Shown in pieces: positions 60,031 through 64,000 of a stretch of 64,000 nt of DNA. The DNA lies in NCBI GenBank assembly GCA_031368215.1, contig JANLRD010000276.1:54531-118530 (forward strand). The letters are read 5' to 3'. A program made the translations under genes and the position numbers. Origin of the DNA: JANLQX01 sp031368215 (GTDB lineage: Bacteria > Actinomycetota > Acidimicrobiia > Acidimicrobiales > JANYDT01). Below the pieces are notes generated by a model that worked only from the letters and a program-made list of their open reading frames with translations, was not told the origin of the DNA and did no database searches. How positions within the stretch are numbered: the first letter of the stretch is position 1; each line of letters opens with the position of its first letter.

Positions 60031-61275
60031 TCAGTGCTTGGCGTTCCAGGCGCCGGCGTCGGTGCGGGGTTCCTTCGGAAGGCCCAGCACCTGCTCGCCG
60101 ACGATGTTGCGCTGCACCTGCGACGTGCCGGCGTAAATCGTTCCGGCGCGAGCGTTGAGGAACACCGTGGCCCACGAGTTCGTGGAGTTGGGGGCGCCGG
60201 CCTCGTCGGTCGAGAACGCCGACTGCGGCTTGCGGCCGGTCGGCACGGTGGCATGCATGCCCATGATGTCGACGCCGAGCTCGGTGACCTTGCGGTGGTA
60301 CTCCGACCAGAACAGCTTGCCGATCGATGCCTCGGGGCCGGGATGCTTGCCCTGGAGGAACTGGGTGAGCACGCGCTTTCCCTGGAACTCCATGATGCGG
60401 ACGTGGGTGTAGCACCAGGCGAGACGCTGTCGGATGACCGGGTCGTCGGACTTGCCGAACTGCTTGGCCAACTCGACGAGCCGCTCGAACTCGGCGCGGA
60501 ACCGGATCGGTGCCGTCGCCGCCGCCTCTCCCCGCTCGAAGCCGAGCAGCGTCATAGCGACCGCCCAGCCGTTGTTGACTCCGCCGAGAACGTTCTCCTT
60601 GGGGCACGTGGCGTCGGTGAAGAACACCTCGTTGAACTCGCTCTCGCCCGAGATCATCTTGATCGGGCGAACTTCTACGCCAGGCTGACGCATGTCGACG
60701 AGCATGAACGAGATGCCCTTGTGCTTCGGAGCGTCGGGATCGGTGCGGGTGAGCACGAAGATGTGATCGGCAAGGTGCCCGGCCGAGGTCCAGATCTTCT
60801 GACCGTTGATCATCCACTGGTCGCCGTCGAGCACGGCTTTGCAGCCGAGGTTGCCGAGGTCGGAACCGGCGTTGGGCTCCGAGTATCCCTGGCACCACCT
60901 GTCGTCACCGGAAAGGATCCGCGGGATGTAGTGGGCCTTCTGCTCGTCGGTGCCCCACCGGAGGATGGTGTTGCCGACCATCTGGATGCTGAACGCGTCG
61001 TTCGGTCCGCCGGACGGCACCCCGGCCTTGGTGAACTCCTCGGCGAGGATCACGCCCTCCATCGCCGTGAGCCCGGCGCCGCCGAACTCCTTCGGCCACG
61101 ACGACGCGAGATAGCCGTTCTCGAAGAGGATCTTGCGCCACTGCGTGACGAACTCGTCGAGCTCGAGACCTTCCATGGTTCCGATCCCCGCGAAACCTTC
61201 GGGGAGATTTTCGGAAAGGAAGGTCTGCACCTTCGTACGGAACACCTCTGCCGCGGGGGGATACACCATTTCCAT
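60031..61275 (-). CDS. Acyl-CoA dehydrogenase family protein
   Basis: 414 residues from the ATG at 61275 (MEMVYPPAAEVFRTKVQTFL). It has the FAD-dependent fold, with WPKEFGGAGLTAMEGVILAEEFTKAG, the substrate/FAD block RWCQGYSEPNAGSDLGNLG, GQKIWTSAGHLADHIFVLTRT and the C-terminal FLNARAGTIYAGTSQVQRNIVGEQVLGLPKEP. The acyl-CoA substrate is not predictable, and the catalytic Glu is not pinned down by inspection. A 133-bp copy of part of it lies 2 kb away as a fragment. The longer reading upstream has no support. Confidence 0.92.
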   Translation of the reverse strand: MEMVYPPAAEVFRTKVQTFLSENLPEGFAGIGTMEGLELDEFVTQWRKILFENGYLASSWPKEFGGAGLTAMEGVILAEEFTKAGVPSGGPNDAFSIQMVGNTILRWGTDEQKAHYIPRILSGDDRWCQGYSEPNAGSDLGNLGCKAVLDGDQWMINGQKIWTSAGHLADHIFVLTRTDPDAPKHKGISFMLVDMRQPGVEVRPIKMISGESEFNEVFFTDATCPKENVLGGVNNGWAVAMTLLGFERGEAAATAPIRFRAEFERLVELAKQFGKSDDPVIRQRLAWCYTHVRIMEFQGKRVLTQFLQGKHPGPEASIGKLFWSEYHRKVTELGVDIMGMHATVPTGRKPQSAFSTDEAGAPNSTNSWATVFLNARAGTIYAGTSQVQRNIVGEQVLGLPKEPRTDAGAWNAKH

Positions 61276-61468
61276 GGCCGAATACCCTACCGGAGCACCC
61301 CGAAAGCCACCAAGACCCACCCCGGCTACCGCCCGAGTTGCATGCCGTATGCACACGGTTCTCCCAGCTCAGCATGGCCTTTACGACCTTTCGGCGTCAA
61401 TCGTTTTCACCGAACACTCATGAGGACGCTGGAGCCGTTCACGCGCATCATGGCAGTAGCGTGATGCT

Positions 61469-62497
61469 GTGGTTTCTGCCGGCAAGTCGCCCCTACCTTC
61501 TACCCCCGCGGGGTGGGACGACCGCGAGCACGAGCGCCTCGCGACCGGAGACTTGAAGGAGACCGCGGCGTCGGCAGAATCGATCCTGACGAAGATCGTC
61601 GATGCCATCGAAACCGTTGTCCACGGCAAACGGTCGGCGGTCGAGGTGGTCGTGGCGTGCATGCTTGCCGAGGGCCACGTCCTCATCGAAGACGTACCCG
61701 GAGTGGGCAAGACCATGCTCGCCCGGGCTCTCGCGGCGGTGACCGGGCTCAGCACCGGCCGGGTCCAGTTCACCGCCGACCTGCTGCCGTCGGACGTGAC
61801 CGGCACCGGCATCTGGGACCCCCGAACCGGCGAACTCCGCTTCCGGTCCGGACCGATCTTCGCCAACGTCCTGCTCGCCGACGAGATCAATCGGGCCACG
61901 GCGAAGACGCAGGCTGCGCTGCTCGAAGCAATGGAGGAGCGTCGGGTGACCGCCGACGGCCAGACCTATGCACTCCCCCGACCGTTCCTCGTGCTGGCCA
62001 CCCAGAACCCGATGGAGCACGAGGGCACCTACCGCCTGCCCGAAAGCCAGTTGGACCGTTTCCTGGCGAGAATCAGCCTCGGGTATCCCGACAGTGCGTC
62101 GGAACTGCAAATGCTCGAACACGACGGAGGCGAATCGCTCATCGGCCAGCTCCGCTCCCAGACGAGCACCGAGGAACTCCGGGCGCTGATACTGCGGACC
62201 GAACGCGTCCACATGGCCAATCGACTTCGGCTCTGGCTGCTCGAACTGGTCAACGCCACGCGTCAGCATCCGGCGATCGCGCTCGGCGCATCACCTCGCG
62301 CCACGCTCGCACTGCAGCGGCTCGCCAGGGCCCGGGCGGCGATGGCGGGGCGCACGTTCGTGGTGCCCGACGACGTCCTCGGCATCTTCCCCGAAGCTGT
62401 CTCCCACCGCATCATCGGAGCCAGCCCCGGCCGGACCAACCTCGCCGAGACGCTCGACGCGATCGTGCGCCGCGTCGGCGTTCCGCGGCCGGCCTGA
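61469..62497 (+). CDS. MoxR family AAA+ ATPase
   Basis: 342 residues. The ATPase core is HVLIEDVPGVGKTMLARALAAVTG (Walker A), ANVLLADEINRATAKTQAALLEAMEE (Walker B), and FLVLATQNPMEHEGTYRLPESQLDRF (sensor 1). A lid domain follows (LALQRLARARAAMAGRTFVVPDDV). MoxR ATPases act as chaperones that help assemble or activate partner proteins. The DUF58 and transglutaminase-like genes directly downstream on the same strand form the conserved moxR-DUF58-transglutaminase gene set. The GTG start lacks a clear ribosome site. Confidence 0.93.
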   Translation: MVSAGKSPLPSTPAGWDDREHERLATGDLKETAASAESILTKIVDAIETVVHGKRSAVEVVVACMLAEGHVLIEDVPGVGKTMLARALAAVTGLSTGRVQFTADLLPSDVTGTGIWDPRTGELRFRSGPIFANVLLADEINRATAKTQAALLEAMEERRVTADGQTYALPRPFLVLATQNPMEHEGTYRLPESQLDRFLARISLGYPDSASELQMLEHDGGESLIGQLRSQTSTEELRALILRTERVHMANRLRLWLLELVNATRQHPAIALGASPRATLALQRLARARAAMAGRTFVVPDDVLGIFPEAVSHRIIGASPGRTNLAETLDAIVRRVGVPRPA

Positions 62498-62516
62498 AGG
62501 GTCGACACCCGAGTCG

Positions 62517-63806
62517 GTGAACGACGTCATGGAGCCCTCGCCGAAGACCGGACCCCGTCGGATCGGTCGCGTGCGGCGGGTCGCGTCGATCCGGATCACC
62601 AAGCGCGGAGTCGGCGCCCTGGTCGTCGGTGTCGCAACGACCGTGTCGGGCCTCGCGCTCGCGCTCGCCGAAGCCACCTCCGCCGGGATCATCATGCTCG
62701 GGGCCACCGGGCTGACCGGCGTCGCCGTGGCAGTGGGGGCCCTGTTTCCTCCCCCACTATCGGTTCGGCGGATCGTCCAGCAGACCGAGCACCTGCCGAG
62801 GGTCGGCGAGGACCTGGCTGTCGATGTCCAGATCGACGCTCGTCGCAGAACGGCGACGGCTGAGGTGATCGAGGTGGCCGTCGACGCGCTCACCGTTCGC
62901 AAAGGCGCTCGGTCGGTGCGCATGTCGGTGCGGCCACTTCGTCAAGGAGAGACCTCGGTGGCGCGCTACCGGGTGGTGCTGCGTGAGCGTGGCACCCTTC
63001 GGTTTCTCCCGATGACGTGGCGTCGGGCAGATCCGCTCGGGCTGTACCGGTGGTCGCACCGCGTGGACCGCGGTTGCGAGATCCTCGTCGGTCCCGCCGT
63101 CGTCGACCTCGACGACGGCGCGAAGGCATCGCTCGAACGACTTCGCCCCCGCACCAACACAAGGCGAACCTCCGAAACCGACCCATTCGAGTTCCGCGAG
63201 CTCCGAGGATATGTGCCCGGTGACGATTTCCGTCGAGTGCATTGGGCGTCGAGTGCCCGCCGTAACGAGCTGATGATCCGTGAACCTGAATATCTCTTCG
63301 GGTCACCGACCCTGCCGATTCGCGTGGTGATCGATGCGCGTCACAGCGAGCACTCGGGCTCGTTGGAACTGGCGCTGTCAGTCGGAGCGAGCGTGGTCCG
63401 GGCGCTCGTTGAGCCCTTCGAGGTCACGGTGCTGACCGACGGCCGCACCAACCACGCAACGTCGGCCGAGGACACCATGGTGCTGCTCGCCCAGGTGGAC
63501 CGTGAAGCGTTTCCGCCCCGTGAGCGGATGTCCCGACCAGTTGGGATCGACCGCACCTCCGACGATTCAGCCGAAGTCCTCGTCGCCGGACCACATCCGG
63601 CCGCTGCGCCTGATGGCTCGGTCGTGTTCGCCGCGGGGGTGGCTCCGCTCGAGTTCACCCACTGGGAGCCCGGTGAGCCGACCCGCCGTGCGGTCGCCTC
63701 CACCATCGCCCTGGTACTCGCATCCGGTCCATCGCCGAGCGCCACCGATCCGGCCGGCAGGGTCGCCATCGTCGCAGACTCCGCAGGCAGACCCCGAGGC
63801 GCATGA
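62517..63806 (+). CDS. DUF58 domain-containing membrane protein
   Basis: 429 residues. Two N-terminal membrane helices (GVGALVVGVATTVSGLALAL and AGIIMLGATGLTGVAVAVGALF) are followed by a beta-rich cytoplasmic or external part. The DUF58/vWA core is FEFRELRGYVPGDDFRRVHWASSARRNELMIRE. It may begin at the GTG at 62517 or the ATG at 62529. DUF58 proteins work with MoxR ATPases and transglutaminase-like proteins; the molecular role is not settled. It overlaps the next gene by 4 bp (ATGA). Confidence 0.92.
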   Translation: MNDVMEPSPKTGPRRIGRVRRVASIRITKRGVGALVVGVATTVSGLALALAEATSAGIIMLGATGLTGVAVAVGALFPPPLSVRRIVQQTEHLPRVGEDLAVDVQIDARRRTATAEVIEVAVDALTVRKGARSVRMSVRPLRQGETSVARYRVVLRERGTLRFLPMTWRRADPLGLYRWSHRVDRGCEILVGPAVVDLDDGAKASLERLRPRTNTRRTSETDPFEFRELRGYVPGDDFRRVHWASSARRNELMIREPEYLFGSPTLPIRVVIDARHSEHSGSLELALSVGASVVRALVEPFEVTVLTDGRTNHATSAEDTMVLLAQVDREAFPPRERMSRPVGIDRTSDDSAEVLVAGPHPAAAPDGSVVFAAGVAPLEFTHWEPGEPTRRAVASTIALVLASGPSPSATDPAGRVAIVADSAGRPRGA

Positions 63807-64000
63807 TGGAGAGCGCGAACGCGATGGGCGCAGCGGCCGTCCGGCCGTCCGGCGAATCCCGACGCGCCCAGCGTCGTGCCTCGCGTTGGCTTTCGGGGGA
63901 CCTTCTCGTCACCGCGTCGACTCTCGTCCTCGTGCTCGCTGCGGCAAGCACGCTTCCGCGTCTCTTCGTCGAAGACATCTACCTGAGGCCATTGCTTGTG
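63803..64000 (+). CDS. Membrane protein, probably transglutaminase-like (N-terminal part only)
   Basis: Reading starts at ATGATG at 63803-63808, overlapping the DUF58 stop, and runs off the window after 66 codons. The visible part has a basic N-terminus (RPSGESRRAQRRASRW) and one hydrophobic helix (LVTASTLVLVLAAASTL). Such proteins follow DUF58 and are usually polytopic with a C-terminal transglutaminase-like domain, which is outside this window. The assignment rests on the gene order. Confidence 0.6.
   Translation, partial: MMESANAMGAAAVRPSGESRRAQRRASRWLSGDLLVTASTLVLVLAAASTLPRLFVEDIYLRPLLV

Overview
This window looks like a stretch of a high-GC actinobacterial chromosome. The gene order supports this: hisS-aspS-rarA-alaS-ruvX-mltG-aroE-aroC-aroK and yajC-secD-secF-apt-rel are both actinobacterial housekeeping blocks. 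So does the content: an F420-type LLM oxidoreductase, a broken F420/PPOX-like gene, a PIG-L deacetylase of the mycothiol type, and a DUF222/13E12-type HNH gene. The co-occurrence of tgt, prepilin peptidase and TadE/TadG genes, and a SecD with a long Thr/Ala/Pro insert, make class Acidimicrobiia (Ilumatobacter-like) my best guess. That placement is inference, not proof.

Layout. 1-10.3 kb (minus strand): the N-terminal part of an MMPL transporter, then a bacterial alpha-2-macroglobulin and penicillin-binding protein 1C pair. 10.5-12.9 kb (plus): a membrane GGDEF-EAL cyclic-di-GMP enzyme. 12.9-27.8 kb (minus, except one Nudix gene): shikimate genes, prepilin peptidase, mltG, ruvX, alaS, small membrane proteins, rarA, aspS and hisS. 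28.0-31.5 kb (plus): two TadE-like pseudopilins and a TadG-like protein, the first with a very long Thr/Pro tail. 31.5-45.5 kb (minus): rel, apt, a hydrolase, a PIG-L deacetylase, secF/secD/yajC, tgt, a lipoate-ligase-like gene, a DEAD-box helicase, a secreted peptidase-like hydrolase, DedA and an SDR. 45.7-50.9 kb (plus): a four-gene set of a secreted cysteine-containing protein, a peptidoglycan-binding coiled-coil adaptor, an ABC ATPase and a MacB-like permease. 50.9-61.3 kb: mixed accessory and metabolic genes with clear decay, namely a PPOX pseudogene and a 133-bp acyl-CoA dehydrogenase fragment almost identical to the intact gene 2 kb away. 61.5-64.0 kb (plus): moxR, DUF58 and the start of a membrane protein, probably a transglutaminase-like protein.

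How the genes work together. Many neighbours overlap by 4 bp (ATGA/GTGA), which implies translational coupling: hisS-aspS, ruvX-mltG, yajC-secD-secF, PIG-L-hydrolase-apt, adaptor-ATPase-permease, and DUF58 with the last gene. The prepilin peptidase could process the TadE-like proteins about 13 kb away. The A2M/PBP1C pair suggests coupled periplasmic protease trapping and cell-wall repair.

The most interesting unexplained features are four. A 21-bp-phased array of a 10-bp motif lies between the divergent rarA and Nudix genes. A LexA-type palindrome lies upstream of the DUF222 HNH gene. Three consecutive perfect hairpins lie just before the secreted-protein/ABC cluster. That cluster is itself a candidate uncharacterised envelope system. 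I saw no tRNA, rRNA, CRISPR array, insertion sequence or prophage.
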